The position numbers and the translations under genes are program-made. Below the pieces are notes generated by a model. That model did not search any database. It was not told the origin of the DNA and saw nothing but the letters and a program-made list of their open reading frames with translations. 64,000 nt of DNA from Parapedobacter tibetensis (GTDB lineage: Bacteria; Bacteroidota; Bacteroidia; Sphingobacteriales; Sphingobacteriaceae): assembly GCF_024643205.1 (NCBI RefSeq), contig NZ_JAMKQJ010000002.1, positions 372,001 through 436,000 of the forward strand, read 5' to 3'. This document shows, piece by piece, positions 9,331-19,200 of this stretch. Positions within the stretch are counted from its first letter, which is position 1. Each line of letters begins with the position of its first letter.

Positions 9331-10449
9331 TTAATAGATAATGATACTTGTTCCCTCCTTCCTGAAGTTAAACTGACTGAGACGTTGCAAAGTTGTTAGA
9401 ATACGCTCAATGGGCACTTCCCCGAATGAGCCTACAAAGCGCTCATCTTTGAGTGCGGGTCTTTCAAACGTTATGGTTACGTCGTACCAACGTTCCAGTA
9501 TCAACGCAATCTCTTCAAATGTTTCGTCGTGGAAAATCAAGCGGTTCCTTGTCCATTCAGCCTCAGCGGGCAAGGAGCTGGTTGCAACCGGTACAACTGA
9601 TGTAAGCTCGGGTACGATCAGTGGAGGCGCTTCTTCAGCAGCTGTATAAGCTTGGTTAGGGAATATCAATTTTTGATTGGGCTTGAGTTCAATCCATTTG
9701 GTACGGTTGGTTTTGTCATCGACGTTGCCCTGGTGGTGGTTGACCGCCACCGAACCTTTCAATAAAACCGTCTCTGTCGTGAAATCGTTAGGATAGTCTT
9801 TTACATTAAAAACTGTTCCGGTGACTTTTACCGTGATATGCGGTGTGTTTACAAGGAAAGGTCTTGTAGGTTGGTGAGCCACTTCAAAAAAAGCTTCACC
9901 CGATAGCTGGATGCTTCGCGTCTTTTGGTTGAAATCCGATGCCACGATGAGGGTGCTACGTGCATTCAGCATCACTTTTGAACCATCTGGAAGCTGAATG
10001 TGTTTTCTCTCCCCGACTCCAGTGCTATATTGTTCCGTTTCTACAACAGATAAACTCGAATGCGGGTTATCCGATTGTGTTTCGTTTTTCCAAAATAACC
10101 ATAAGGGCAATCCTATACTGCATAGTAAGGTGGCGGCAATAATATATTGAACAAGCTTCTTGGTTTTGATCGGTTTCAACGGAGGACGGATGGTGCCTTT
10201 CTGGTCGCTACTGTGTTGGTTTAATACTTGTTTGAATTTGGTGAAATCTGCCCGGAAATCAACGTCTGTATGGTCGCCATTTAAGGCAAAATACAATTTC
10301 TTGGCTCGATCTACCACTGGTTTTTTTTCGGGGTGCATGGCCACCCATTCTTGCCAGAAACGAACGGCATCAGGATTGTTTCCTAAACAATATTGGCAGA
10401 ATGTTTCATCCGCAACAAACTGTTCTACATCATATGTTAAATAATCCAT
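9331..10449 (-). CDS. FecR-family anti-sigma factor
   Basis: 372 residues. The N-terminal cytoplasmic part (residues 1-100) would bind the sigma factor; one membrane span lies at about 101-120 (YIIAATLLCSIGLPLWLFW). The periplasmic FecR domain follows (VGERKHIQLPDGSKVMLNA, SGEAFFEV), and then a C-terminal DUF4974 domain (EIALILERWYDVTI, VPIERILTTL) that is thought to meet the transporter's STN domain. Placed between its sigma factor and an STN-bearing SusC, it is the expected trans-envelope signal relay. The gap to the sigma gene is 78 bases and holds an AT-rich hairpin (10507-10530) over the sigma stop codon. Confidence 0.93.
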   Translation of the reverse strand: MDYLTYDVEQFVADETFCQYCLGNNPDAVRFWQEWVAMHPEKKPVVDRAKKLYFALNGDHTDVDFRADFTKFKQVLNQHSSDQKGTIRPPLKPIKTKKLVQYIIAATLLCSIGLPLWLFWKNETQSDNPHSSLSVVETEQYSTGVGERKHIQLPDGSKVMLNARSTLIVASDFNQKTRSIQLSGEAFFEVAHQPTRPFLVNTPHITVKVTGTVFNVKDYPNDFTTETVLLKGSVAVNHHQGNVDDKTNRTKWIELKPNQKLIFPNQAYTAAEEAPPLIVPELTSVVPVATSSLPAEAEWTRNRLIFHDETFEEIALILERWYDVTITFERPALKDERFVGSFGEVPIERILTTLQRLSQFNFRKEGTSIIIY

Positions 10450-10527
10450 TTTGACCTAATGATTTCAGCTTAGATGCAGTTGATTTGGATATTTACTATG
10501 GAATTATAGAAAAAAAATTGATTTTTT

Positions 10528-11151
10528 CTATCGGTTTAGGAATAATGGGGTAAAAATGATGGCTAATAAGCTTAATAGATCTTCCAAGGGGAAATCTTTT
10601 TGGCTTCTTAGGTCCTGACGGATTGTTTTTAATGCATCTTGAATGATATTATAAGCCGTTCGTTTGGTAATATGGCATTTTTCAGACAATTCATCATAGC
10701 TTAAATCGTCATAGAAGCGTAGCTTCAATAATTCTTGCTGTCGAGCGCTTAATTTTGATATGGTTTTTTGTAGAAGACCTGATTGGAGCTTGAAATGCTG
10801 TTGTTTAGTGAGGTTTTCCTCGGGCGAGGCTTCTAATTGTCCAATATTTTCCTGATAGCGTCCTTCACGTTCCTCCCTTGATTTTTCCGAACGGAAGTGC
10901 TGTAAGATAATGTGTTTAAACATGGTGAAAACATAAGAACGCGGATACTGCACGCTGGGAAGCGAACTGCGTTTATCCCACAGGTGGATGAAGGTCTCCG
11001 TGATGCAATCCGTTACAAACCCACGATCTTTACTGAATTGCACGCCATAATTTATCAACCCGACATAATACTGGTTATATAGTTGCATCAGCGCATCCTG
11101 TTCGCCTGCTTGCAGTGCTGCCCAAATATCCCTACCTTGCTTAGGTTCCAT
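10528..11151 (-). CDS. ECF RNA polymerase sigma factor
   Basis: 207 residues from the ATG at 11151 (MEPKQGRD); the longer frame from 11223 overlaps the likely promoter and is rejected. Region 2 spans roughly residues 20-90 (YNQYYVGLINYGVQF, DCITETFIHLWDKR, YVFTMFKHIIL) and region 4 spans residues 130-185 (LSARQQELLKLRFYDDLSYDELSEKCHITKRTAYN). It belongs to the Bacteroidota ECF group that works with FecR anti-sigma factors and TonB receptors, and should direct transcription of the susC/susD/tlpA genes downstream. Once induced it frees itself from FecR; the signal is unknown. Confidence 0.93.
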   Translation of the reverse strand: MEPKQGRDIWAALQAGEQDALMQLYNQYYVGLINYGVQFSKDRGFVTDCITETFIHLWDKRSSLPSVQYPRSYVFTMFKHIILQHFRSEKSREEREGRYQENIGQLEASPEENLTKQQHFKLQSGLLQKTISKLSARQQELLKLRFYDDLSYDELSEKCHITKRTAYNIIQDALKTIRQDLRSQKDFPLEDLLSLLAIIFTPLFLNR

Positions 11152-11161
11152 TTTCAAAGCC

Positions 11162-11196
11162 CAAAGATACAAATAAATAGCTAAGCGACTCACAAA
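11162..11196 (-). promoter_or_regulatory. Promoter of the ECF sigma gene
   Basis: Read on the minus strand: TTTG (11196-11193), a 23-base spacer, then TATCTTTG (11169-11162), a match to the Bacteroidota -33/-7 pattern at the long end of the spacing range. The -7 box ends 11 bases before the chosen ATG at 11151, which supports that start. Confidence 0.5.
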
Positions 11197-11609
11197 GGGG
11201 TATATAAGGCAGGGCAACCGCATCTAAAAAAGCACAAAGGTGTCATTGCGAGCAAGCGGGCCGTTCTTCCCCGCACTCCGCTTCGCGGTCGGCTCGCACA
11301 GCTCAACACAGCCTTCCCGAAGCAAGTTCGGGACAGGCAGCAATGACGAAAAAAGTTAAAAGCGAAATCCCTGTATATAAGGGTGCACGACACGGTAATC
11401 CACGTGAACATTTATTTTGAAGTTTTGTTATTTCGTTAAGAAAGCTATATTGCGGCATGAAACCGACATGATTAACCGAAATCATAAAAGTCATGAAAAT
11501 GATTCATTTCCAATCATGTGCGGTTCCATTAGGCCGATAAGAAACAAACTGCGAAGCATTCATTGATGCCTTTAAAAAGATAAAATGTAATATCAATAAC
11601 TATTTACGA
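11197..11609. other. Intergenic region between divergent sigma and fabH-like genes
   Basis: This stretch holds the repeat element at 11242-11347 (separate entry). The remaining 260 bases to the next gene are AT-rich, with short repeated ATCAT/ATGAT words at 11470-11515, and I see no coding potential and no exact TAnnTTTG box. The translated frames here are short and unlike proteins. Confidence 0.5.
11242..11347. repeat. GC-rich palindromic repeat element (MITE/REP-like)
   Basis: Ends are perfect inverted repeats GTCATTGC (11242-11249) and GCAATGAC (11340-11347). Inside are two perfect hairpins: CCGC-TTC-GCGG (11278-11288) and TCCCGAA-GCAAG-TTCGGGA (11315-11333). The composition is much richer in G and C than the AT-rich DNA around it. 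Elements beginning GTCATTGCGAG are common dispersed repeats in bacteria. No transposase gene is present, so any movement would need one elsewhere in the genome. Confidence 0.6.
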
Positions 11610-12701
11610 ATGAATCAGCAAACATATTCCGTCATTGTAGCCAGTGGCAGTTATATACCCACGCGACGTATATTGAATGAGGACTTTCTGAAGCATCACT
11701 TTTATGATAAGGATGGTGTCAGGTTACAAAAAATGAATGAAGAGATTATCAGGCAGTTCGGGCAAATCACGGGCATAAAAGAACGTAGGTATGTGACGGA
11801 CGATCTTGTGGCTTCCGATATTGCTTTTTTTGCCGCAAAGGACGCCTTGGAATCTGCTGAAATCGATGGTGAAACATTGGATTATATTATTGTAGCGCAC
11901 AATTTTGGCGACATCAGTGAAGAAAACCGACGGAGCGAATTTGTGCCTGCCCTTGCTTCAAGGGTAAAGCACCACCTGGGGATCGATAATCCGAACGTGA
12001 TTACTTATGATTTGCCCTTTGGCTGTGCAGGATGGTTACAGGGGGTTATCCAGGCTGATTATTTTATCCGTTCGGGTGTTGCCAAACGCATCATGGTCGT
12101 GGGCACCGAAACATTGTCGCGTATCTGTGATCCACATGATCGCGATAGCATGATCTATGCCGATGGGGCTGGAGCGGTCATTGTAGAAGCCGTTAAAAGT
12201 AATGAGCCTGTAGGTATATTGGCGCATAGCGTAAGGTCGTATGCCGGAGAGCTTGCCTACCTGCTACGCATGGAAAAGTCCTATAATCCCGATTATCAGA
12301 ACGACACATTATTCCTTAAGATGAATGGCAGAAAATTGTATGAAAATGCCCTGAAATTCGTTCCATTGGTCATCAAGGAGAGCCTCGACAAGGCCGGATT
12401 GACTATAATGGATATTGAAAAGGTATTGATACACCAGGCCAACGAAAAAATGGATGAAGCCATCCTGAGGAATTTGTTTGAACTGTATGGTCTTAACGAA
12501 TCTCCCAAAAATATTATGCCCATGACCATATCATGGTTAGGTAATAGTTCCGTAGCTACATTACCCACTTTATATGACCTGATGCGCAAAGACCGTTTTG
12601 AACACCAGACGCTACAAGCGGGAAAGGATATTGTATTTGCATCCGTAGGTGCAGGGGTTAATATCAATGCGGTAGCGTATAGAATACCGATGATTATGTA
12701 G
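11610..12701 (+). CDS. Ketoacyl-ACP synthase III family protein (FabH-like)
   Basis: 363 residues of the thiolase fold. The catalytic triad of KAS III is visible: Cys139 (in PFGCAGWL), His275 (IHQAN) and Asn312 (GNSSVA). Such enzymes condense an acyl-CoA with malonyl-ACP or transfer acyl groups. The protein is longer than E. coli FabH (about 317 residues), with inserts near residues 30-60 and 210-240, so it belongs to a divergent stand-alone group frequent in Bacteroidota. No other fatty-acid genes are nearby, which suggests an accessory role such as branched or modified lipid synthesis rather than the housekeeping step. Enzyme class is firm; substrate is not. Confidence 0.85.
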   Translation: MNQQTYSVIVASGSYIPTRRILNEDFLKHHFYDKDGVRLQKMNEEIIRQFGQITGIKERRYVTDDLVASDIAFFAAKDALESAEIDGETLDYIIVAHNFGDISEENRRSEFVPALASRVKHHLGIDNPNVITYDLPFGCAGWLQGVIQADYFIRSGVAKRIMVVGTETLSRICDPHDRDSMIYADGAGAVIVEAVKSNEPVGILAHSVRSYAGELAYLLRMEKSYNPDYQNDTLFLKMNGRKLYENALKFVPLVIKESLDKAGLTIMDIEKVLIHQANEKMDEAILRNLFELYGLNESPKNIMPMTISWLGNSSVATLPTLYDLMRKDRFEHQTLQAGKDIVFASVGAGVNINAVAYRIPMIM

Positions 12702-12793
12702 GTAATAGCTTTTTTGCCTTTTCGCCTGGTTTAGATGGCAAATTTGCTTTTTTGGATAAAATAGTGTTGTTTTGAGCCAAATGCGCTTACCGT

Positions 12794-13828
12794 ATGACAC
12801 CGAAGAAGCCAAAATCCGAAAATAGCATTGTGGATATCGCCAAGGCATTGGGTGTATCCCCCGCCACGGTATCCAGGGCGCTCAATGACCATTCGCGCAT
12901 CAGTGAAGCCACCCGCAATCGGGTGAAGGCAATGGCAGAGGAAATGGGTTACCGCCACAATAACATGGCTTCTTCATTACGAAATCGACGGTCGAACATC
13001 ATTGGACTGATCGTGCCCCGGATATCCATGTATTTCCATGCGTTTTTCATCACGTCCTTGCAGCGGCAGCTGCAAGCAGCGGGATACAACCTCATGATTT
13101 GTCAATCCAATGATTCTGTTGCGTTGGAAAAGGAGCTGGCCAACACGCTCTATTCCGCTCGGGTAGACGCCTTGGTGGTATCACTTGCACTTTATACGGA
13201 AGATATTGCCCATTTTGAAGGGTTTTTGAAACAAGGGATACCACTGGTGTTTTATGATCGCGTACCTACGGTAGAAGCCAATGCTTACATCATCCAAGGA
13301 GACGATTACCGAGGAGGACTGCTGGCCGGAAATCATTTGGTGCAGGCAGGAAGCCAACGGGTGGCCTATATTTGCGGCCCATTATCATGTAGCATTTACC
13401 AAGAACGTACACGTGGTTTCGTTGATGCGATGGCGAAGAATGGCCTGCAATTGCGGGAGGACTGGGTGTGGCACCATGAGTTGACCGAGGAAAATGCATG
13501 GAACAGCTTGCGGACGTTGTTTGGCGGCAACACCGTGCCGGATGGCCTGTTTGCGGCAAATGACACCACAGCCATCGCCGCTGTGGAATTTGCGAGGGAA
13601 CGCGGAATTCGGATTCCTGAAGATTTGAAAATCATCGGCTATTCCAACGACCCCAGGGCGTCCATCATTACACCACCCATCACTTCCATAGAACAATATC
13701 CTAATGAGATGGCCGATAAAGTGGCCGAAACACTGATTAATGCGCTGCAACACCGTGCGAGCACTTCAACCGTTATAGGTGAACCCGTGGTATGTCCAGT
13801 GGATTTGGTGAGGCGGATGACGACCTGA
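12794..13828 (+). CDS. LacI-family transcriptional regulator
   Basis: 344 residues: N-terminal helix-turn-helix (SIVDIAKALGVSPATVSRAL), hinge and PBP-like effector domain (IIGLIVPRISMYFHAFF ... DGLFAANDTTAIAA ... IPEDLKIIGY). It is one of two adjacent LacI proteins, facing each other tail to tail, just before the inositol locus. LacI repressors bind palindromes like the GCAAACcTTTGC copies at 15017, 19570, 26473 and 36537, so this protein or its neighbour probably controls that locus in response to an inositol-related ligand. The last 56 bases overlap the end of the convergent gene. Confidence 0.92.
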   Translation: MTPKKPKSENSIVDIAKALGVSPATVSRALNDHSRISEATRNRVKAMAEEMGYRHNNMASSLRNRRSNIIGLIVPRISMYFHAFFITSLQRQLQAAGYNLMICQSNDSVALEKELANTLYSARVDALVVSLALYTEDIAHFEGFLKQGIPLVFYDRVPTVEANAYIIQGDDYRGGLLAGNHLVQAGSQRVAYICGPLSCSIYQERTRGFVDAMAKNGLQLREDWVWHHELTEENAWNSLRTLFGGNTVPDGLFAANDTTAIAAVEFARERGIRIPEDLKIIGYSNDPRASIITPPITSIEQYPNEMADKVAETLINALQHRASTSTVIGEPVVCPVDLVRRMTT

Positions 13829-14831
13829 TAACGAGCTCCGGTTTCAATACCTCGTATCGATACCCTTCTGCTTGTTCGCTGTTGCTGAAATGATCAAGGA
13901 GGATTTTTGCGGAGAGCATGCCCACCTCATACACGGGTTGCCATACCGAGGAAAGGGAAGGATTGAAGAAACAGGAATAGGATTCATCATCAAAACCTAC
14001 CATGGAAATATCCTGAGGAATTCGTAACCCTCTTTCTCTAATAATATGCATGGCCCCGATAGCCACGGCATCATTTACGGAGAAAATGCCATCTAGTGTC
14101 TCATTTTGGTCTAGAAGCTGTGTTAGTGCGTCGATGCCGCATTCGGAAGAAAACCCGCTGCTGTATACAATGAGCGAATCATTGATGGATAGGCCATTAT
14201 CTTGCAGTGCATCCAAGTACCCGTCCAAACGTTGTTTGAACGTAGGGATGGCGATGGGGCCGGCAATGTGGGCAACGTGTCTGCAACCAGCCTTAACCAA
14301 ATAGTCTACAGCCTGATATGCACCATGATAGCTGTCCACCAATACTTTGTCTGCCTGGAAACCAGGGCAGTCGCGATCAAAAATGACCAAAGGGATACCA
14401 GCGCTTTTGAGCTTTTCGAAGTGGTCAAATGTTTTCGTATTGAACGTTGGGGAAATCAAGAATCCATCTACACGGAGCAATGTCATCTCATGTATAAGTT
14501 TTTTTTCCTCTTCAAACGACTCGTTGGATTGGCAAATAAGTAATTTATATCCGGCGGAAGCCACCATATCCTGTACCCCATTAATAATCGTGGCGAAGAA
14601 ATAACCGGTGATTTCAGGTACGACAATACCTATGATTCCAGTCTTTTTGTTCAATAGGCTCAAGGCGAGCAGGTTGGGTTGGTAGTTAAATTTCTTGGCC
14701 AATTCATGTACATTACGTTTGGTTTCGGCACTGATGGAAGGGTGGTCATGGAGTGCTCGGGATACCGTGGAGGGCGACACATTGAGCGCCTTGGCAATGT
14801 CGATGATGGTGGTTGGTTTATGCTTTTGCAT
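13773..14831 (-). CDS. LacI-family transcriptional regulator
   Basis: 352 residues: helix-turn-helix (TIIDIAKALNVSPSTVSRAL), then the periplasmic-binding-protein-like domain (GIIGIVVPEITGYFFATI, IFSVNDAVAIGAMHI, IPQDISMVGFDDE). The family consensus ends near LKPELVIRSSS; the extra tail runs into the 3' end of the convergent LacI gene by 56 bases. Its start at 14831 faces the divergent glycerophosphodiesterase-like gene across 497 bases that contain one operator copy (15017-15028). It is therefore placed to control itself and the inositol locus. Which of the two LacI proteins answers to inositol cannot be decided from sequence. Confidence 0.92.
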   Translation of the reverse strand: MQKHKPTTIIDIAKALNVSPSTVSRALHDHPSISAETKRNVHELAKKFNYQPNLLALSLLNKKTGIIGIVVPEITGYFFATIINGVQDMVASAGYKLLICQSNESFEEEKKLIHEMTLLRVDGFLISPTFNTKTFDHFEKLKSAGIPLVIFDRDCPGFQADKVLVDSYHGAYQAVDYLVKAGCRHVAHIAGPIAIPTFKQRLDGYLDALQDNGLSINDSLIVYSSGFSSECGIDALTQLLDQNETLDGIFSVNDAVAIGAMHIIRERGLRIPQDISMVGFDDESYSCFFNPSLSSVWQPVYEVGMLSAKILLDHFSNSEQAEGYRYEVLKPELVIRSSSASPNPLDIPRVHL

Positions 14832-15328
14832 GATTGTTTATAATTGGAGCGTGCCGATTGCTAAGGTTGCCAGCTAAACGTAACCATCCCAGCTGTTTAG
14901 TTCAATGTGATGGCTACATTTCTGTAGGTATGTGCCCGATATCAACCTGTCTAAGTTCGCAAAGTTCTATCAGATAACCAAATACTATAAACTAGTGGAA
15001 TGTAAAGCCCTTTTACGCAAACCTTTGCATTAGCTATTTCCCCTGGCCTCTTGCTTAATCCCTCAAATTATCCGTGCTTTGTTAAGACTGTTATAAACGT
15101 GTAAACCAATAAATAAAGCTTGTAAAGCAGGGCATAAACGAGGAATCGCTACGTGTTCAGTGCATGAATTTACTTACAGAGATTGTTTTCTTAACACTAT
15201 GCTAACCTTTGTACAATGTTGTCTTTTTAACATTGCGCTATGAAGATTGTATCAAGCAATAGCCAAAATGTCCACATAAGAGACCGTTGGTAAGTAAACA
15301 AGTACAGCAAGCAGTAAAAGCCTGACTA
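14832..15328. other. Divergent control region between lacI and the GDPD gene
   Basis: 497 bases without a convincing gene. Besides the operator at 15017-15028 there is an inverted repeat CTAAAC/GTTTAG (14874-14879 and 14895-14900) close to the lacI start, and a weak promoter candidate TTTG-N17-TAACATTG (15208-15236, one mismatch in the -7 box) about 93 bases before the next plus-strand gene. The rest is unremarkable AT-rich sequence. Confidence 0.45.
15017..15028. promoter_or_regulatory. LacI-type operator (copy 1)
   Basis: GCAAACCTTTGC, palindromic except at the centre. The same 12 bases occur at 19570 and 26473, and a close relative at 36537, each in a gap before a gene of the inositol locus. 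Here it lies between a lacI gene and the phosphodiesterase-like gene. Confidence 0.7.
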
Positions 15329-16162
15329 ATGAAGTATCCCATTACCCTCGTATGTGCTTTCCTCTCCGCGTTAATCATCGGATGTGGAAGCCAAAACAAA
15401 AAGGATAACCAAAAGTTACCCAGAAAACCACAGGAACATCCCATAGCGATGGTTGTGCACCGAGGGGCTAATCATTTAGCTCCCGAAAACACGTATCCGG
15501 CTGCACAGAAATGCATTGAAATGGGGTTGGATTATGTAGAGATTGATGTGCGGCAAAGTAAAGACAGTGTATTTTATATCATCCATGACGCCACGGTAGA
15601 CCGTACCACGGATGGAACGGGCAAGATCGCGGACCTGACCTCCCATGAAATAGACGAACTGGATGCCGGTGGTTGGTTTGACGAGGCATTCCAGGGTGAA
15701 AAGATACCCCAATTGGTGGCATACCTCGATTGGATTAAGGGAAAGGCGAAGGTATACCTGGATGTGAAGGCTGCCGATTTGGGCAAACTGGTGACGATGA
15801 TACAGGAAAAGCAAATGAATGATGATGTGTTCTTTTGGTTTGGAGATACCTTGATGACCAACGAATTTCGGGAAATTAGTCCTGATCTACCGCTGAAGAT
15901 CAATGCAGATAATACGGAGCAAGCACAGGAAGCCATCCGTAAATACCAACCGCAAATCATCGAGATGCGTGCTTCTCCGGCAATGGATGAATTGATCGAT
16001 TGGTGCCAACAACGGGGAATCAAAGCGATGGTATATGTGCCCGATACGGCTGATTACCGGAAGGTTATCCATTCCAAAGCGGATATGGTAAACCTGGATG
16101 ACCCTGTCTTATACCTGCAGCTGTTGGGTGAAGGCAGCCCACAGAATACATCGTCACGATAG
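15329..16162 (+). CDS. Glycerophosphodiester phosphodiesterase-like lipoprotein
   Basis: 277 residues. A lipoprotein signal ends in IIGC (Cys19). The GDPD TIM barrel shows HRG...APENT (His44, Arg45, Glu53, Asn54), the metal ligands EID (Glu71, Asp73) and the second catalytic HD (His86), as in bacterial GlpQ/UgpQ relatives. Known members split glycerophosphodiesters such as glycerophosphoinositol, and the same superfamily includes phospholipase D enzymes acting on sphingolipids. It is exported and anchored, so it acts outside the cytoplasm. It opens the inositol-linked locus and sits 42 bases before an Oar-like TonB receptor; freeing inositol from a phosphodiester is a reasonable inference. 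Confidence 0.87.
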   Translation: MKYPITLVCAFLSALIIGCGSQNKKDNQKLPRKPQEHPIAMVVHRGANHLAPENTYPAAQKCIEMGLDYVEIDVRQSKDSVFYIIHDATVDRTTDGTGKIADLTSHEIDELDAGGWFDEAFQGEKIPQLVAYLDWIKGKAKVYLDVKAADLGKLVTMIQEKQMNDDVFFWFGDTLMTNEFREISPDLPLKINADNTEQAQEAIRKYQPQIIEMRASPAMDELIDWCQQRGIKAMVYVPDTADYRKVIHSKADMVNLDDPVLYLQLLGEGSPQNTSSR

Positions 16163-16204
16163 CACAAACTATCCGTATCATGACATTTAATTAAAACGAA
16201 CATC

Positions 16205-19200
16205 ATGAAGTACATCGCAACACTTTTAGGCCTCCTGGCCACATTGTACGTCCCCAAATTGTATGCACAGGGAACTGATGCAAGCATTGAGGTAACCGTG
16301 GCTGACCAAGCCAATTCGTCGCTCGCTGCGGCCACAGTCTCCTTGGTCAACAAATCAACGGGATTCAAATCCGCCGGAGCAACAGGCCTGGAGGGACGTT
16401 ATCGGTTTAACCAATTGCCTTTGGGAGGACCCTATGAAATTACTGTGCAGCTGCTTGGATATGAATCGAAAACAACGGTAGTGGGAATGCTCAACCAAGG
16501 CAGCTACCTGCGGGTCAATATCCAATTGGCAGAAGAAGGGCAAGTGCTGGAAACGGTGGATGTGACCTATGATAATTTTAAAAGCCGCGACCGCCGTTTG
16601 GGGCAAGCTACCGCGGTCAATGCGCAGGAAATACAACGTTTGCCCAGTACCAACCGTAATTATACCGATTTGACCCAATTATCGCCCATGGTAGGTAGCG
16701 GACTCAATATCGGGGGTATCAGCAGCCGTAACGATGCACTTACGCTTGATGGTGTGACGGCTCGGGAAGTGGCTTTTGGTGGGCCTGCCGAGATGCCTTA
16801 TACCCTATCCATGGAAGCGTTGAGGGAATTTGAAATCGTGACCAATTCTTACGATGTAACAGAGGGCCGATCGCTTGGCGGCGGTATCAAAGCAGTCACC
16901 AAATCAGGCACCAATGAGTTCCATGGGAGCGTATTCAATTTCTTCTGGGACGATCGGCTGGCTGCCCGGACAGATCTGATGGGCCGCAGTGTGATCAATG
17001 ACACCAAGCAGCAACGGGGTTTTACATTGGGCGGGCCTATCGTGCGTGATAAACTGCATTTTTTTGTGGCATATGACGGCGAACGTTTGGAACAGGCTTA
17101 TGACATGTGGTCTAAAAGCACCCGCCCAGGAATCGTACAGAGCAATGAGGGACACCTTGCTACCCAGGAAAATCTCGACCGGGCGGTAAGTATCCTGCAG
17201 GCAAAATATGAACTTGCTGACGGCCCCCAATATGGATTCTTTTCCCGAAAAAACAAATTGGATACTTATTTTGCCAAGGTCGACTGGCAGATAAACGATG
17301 ACCATAAGCTCACCGCTCGCTATAATCAGTCGGACTATATCCGCCCAAACAACACCAACAGCGACATCGGCCGTTATGGCTTGCATGGAGCGGGGTATGA
17401 CTTTTTGGTCAAAGAGAAAAACGCTTTGCTGTCATTGCGGTCGCAGCTCCGGAGCAACCTATCCAATGAGTTGAAGGTAGGTTACTATTTCAATACCCGT
17501 CAGAATTCCATTAACACGGCTGAGCATCCACAACTGTGGATGACCATGGAATCGGAGATCGATGGGGAAATTTACAACGCCACATTGGTAGGGCGGTACA
17601 ATAGATGGACACCCGAGGTGCAGGAAAGCAGCATCTACTCCATCATCAACGATGTATATTGGACCAAAGGCAAGTATGATTTTACATTTGGTACGCAAAA
17701 CACATTCACCAAAACCGGGGGTATCTATACCCACGATATGCACGGGCGCTTTGATTTCAGTGGCATTGATGCACTTGATGCGCTGCAACCCAGCCGGTAT
17801 AGGCGTAAATTTACCAACCCCGGGCAGGAGATGCGCGATCCATTGACGACCAATCTGGCCGAACTTTCCATTTATGGACAGGTAAGCACTTACCTATTGC
17901 CCACGTTGGAAGTCGCCGCCGGTTTACGGTATGATGTATCCATATTCTCCACGGCAGCTGATTACAATGAAACCCTGTTTACGGAACTGGGTTATCGTAA
18001 TAACGTAAAACCTATTGATTTCAAAAACATTCAGCCGCGATTCAACTTCAATTGGGATATCAATGGCGACGGGCGCCACTTGGTAAATGGCGGCTTTGGT
18101 ATCTTCGTTGGCCAAATGGTCAACCGACCCTACATCTATGCGTTGATTGACAATGGTATTCGTTTTACGGGAATAGATATCTCCGGTAGAGATGGCTATA
18201 TTTTGGATCCCTCGACCGGCAATCCCCTGATTCGGGACGGTCAGCAGGTGCCAATGCCGGTTCCTGACTACGCCAGCTATAACAGGGACTATAACACCAT
18301 TCCAGGTGCGGGATATACGAATAGTGAGCTGTTTGGTGGCGGGCAACAGGCCCAAGTCGTTCGGTTTGTTGATGAAGATCTGGTATTGCCCTCTTCCTTC
18401 AAGGCCAATCTCAGCTATCACCACTACCTTACGGATAAACTGCGGGTAGGGGTAACGGGTTATTATTTGAATACCCGCAATATGCTGGCTATGGATAATG
18501 CCAACTTAAGCAGGGAAGTGGCTTTTCAATTGGAAGGAGAAGGAGGCCGTGAAGTGTATGCCCCTATCGAAAACGTAGGAGCTTCTGGAGCCAGTTTCAA
18601 TTCCGCTAAAATATCGCAGCAATTCTCCGAAGCATTGCGGTATACTAATGGGTATAAAAATCGCTCAATGGGCTTTATACTTGATGCTTCCCTTAGCCTA
18701 CCTAAGGAAGGAAGTGTATCGGTAAGCTATACACGGGCACAAGCCAAGGGTGCCGAACGCTACCGCAATGAAGATGATCAGCGTTTTGTGGGGGCCTCTT
18801 ACTTCGATGATTATGCTTTTATCAATAACGGCTACGCACCCAATGATTTCAGGCAGAAAATACTGGTTAACTTAACCAGTCCGAAGGTGGGTGGATTTAC
18901 ATTTGGTGCGTTTCTGAACATGGTGGAGGCGGGGCGTTTTTCAGCTATCATCAGTCCAATCGATGTGATGGGTACCAATATCCGGGAACTTAATGGCTAT
19001 ACGGCTTATATCTTTGATCCCAATGACCCGCAAACATTGACATACCAAGGGCAGCAATTTGTGGACGATCTTAACTACGTGTTGGAAAATGCGGGCCCCG
19101 CTGCGCAAAAATACCTGAAGGATAATATGGGCGAATATGCCCAGCCGAACGGTGGGCTGATGGGATGGCGAACTTCATTGAATGCACGGATTACCAATGA

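Noticed and set aside
12702..12793. Possible promoter TTTG/TAGTGTTG before the first lacI gene
   Set aside because: Spacing is only about 15 bases and the -7 box has a mismatch; not strong enough to list.
17924..18424. 166-residue frame antisense to the Oar-like receptor
   Set aside because: A shadow of a long, GC-richer gene; no start context, no domain, and the plus-strand frame is clearly coding.
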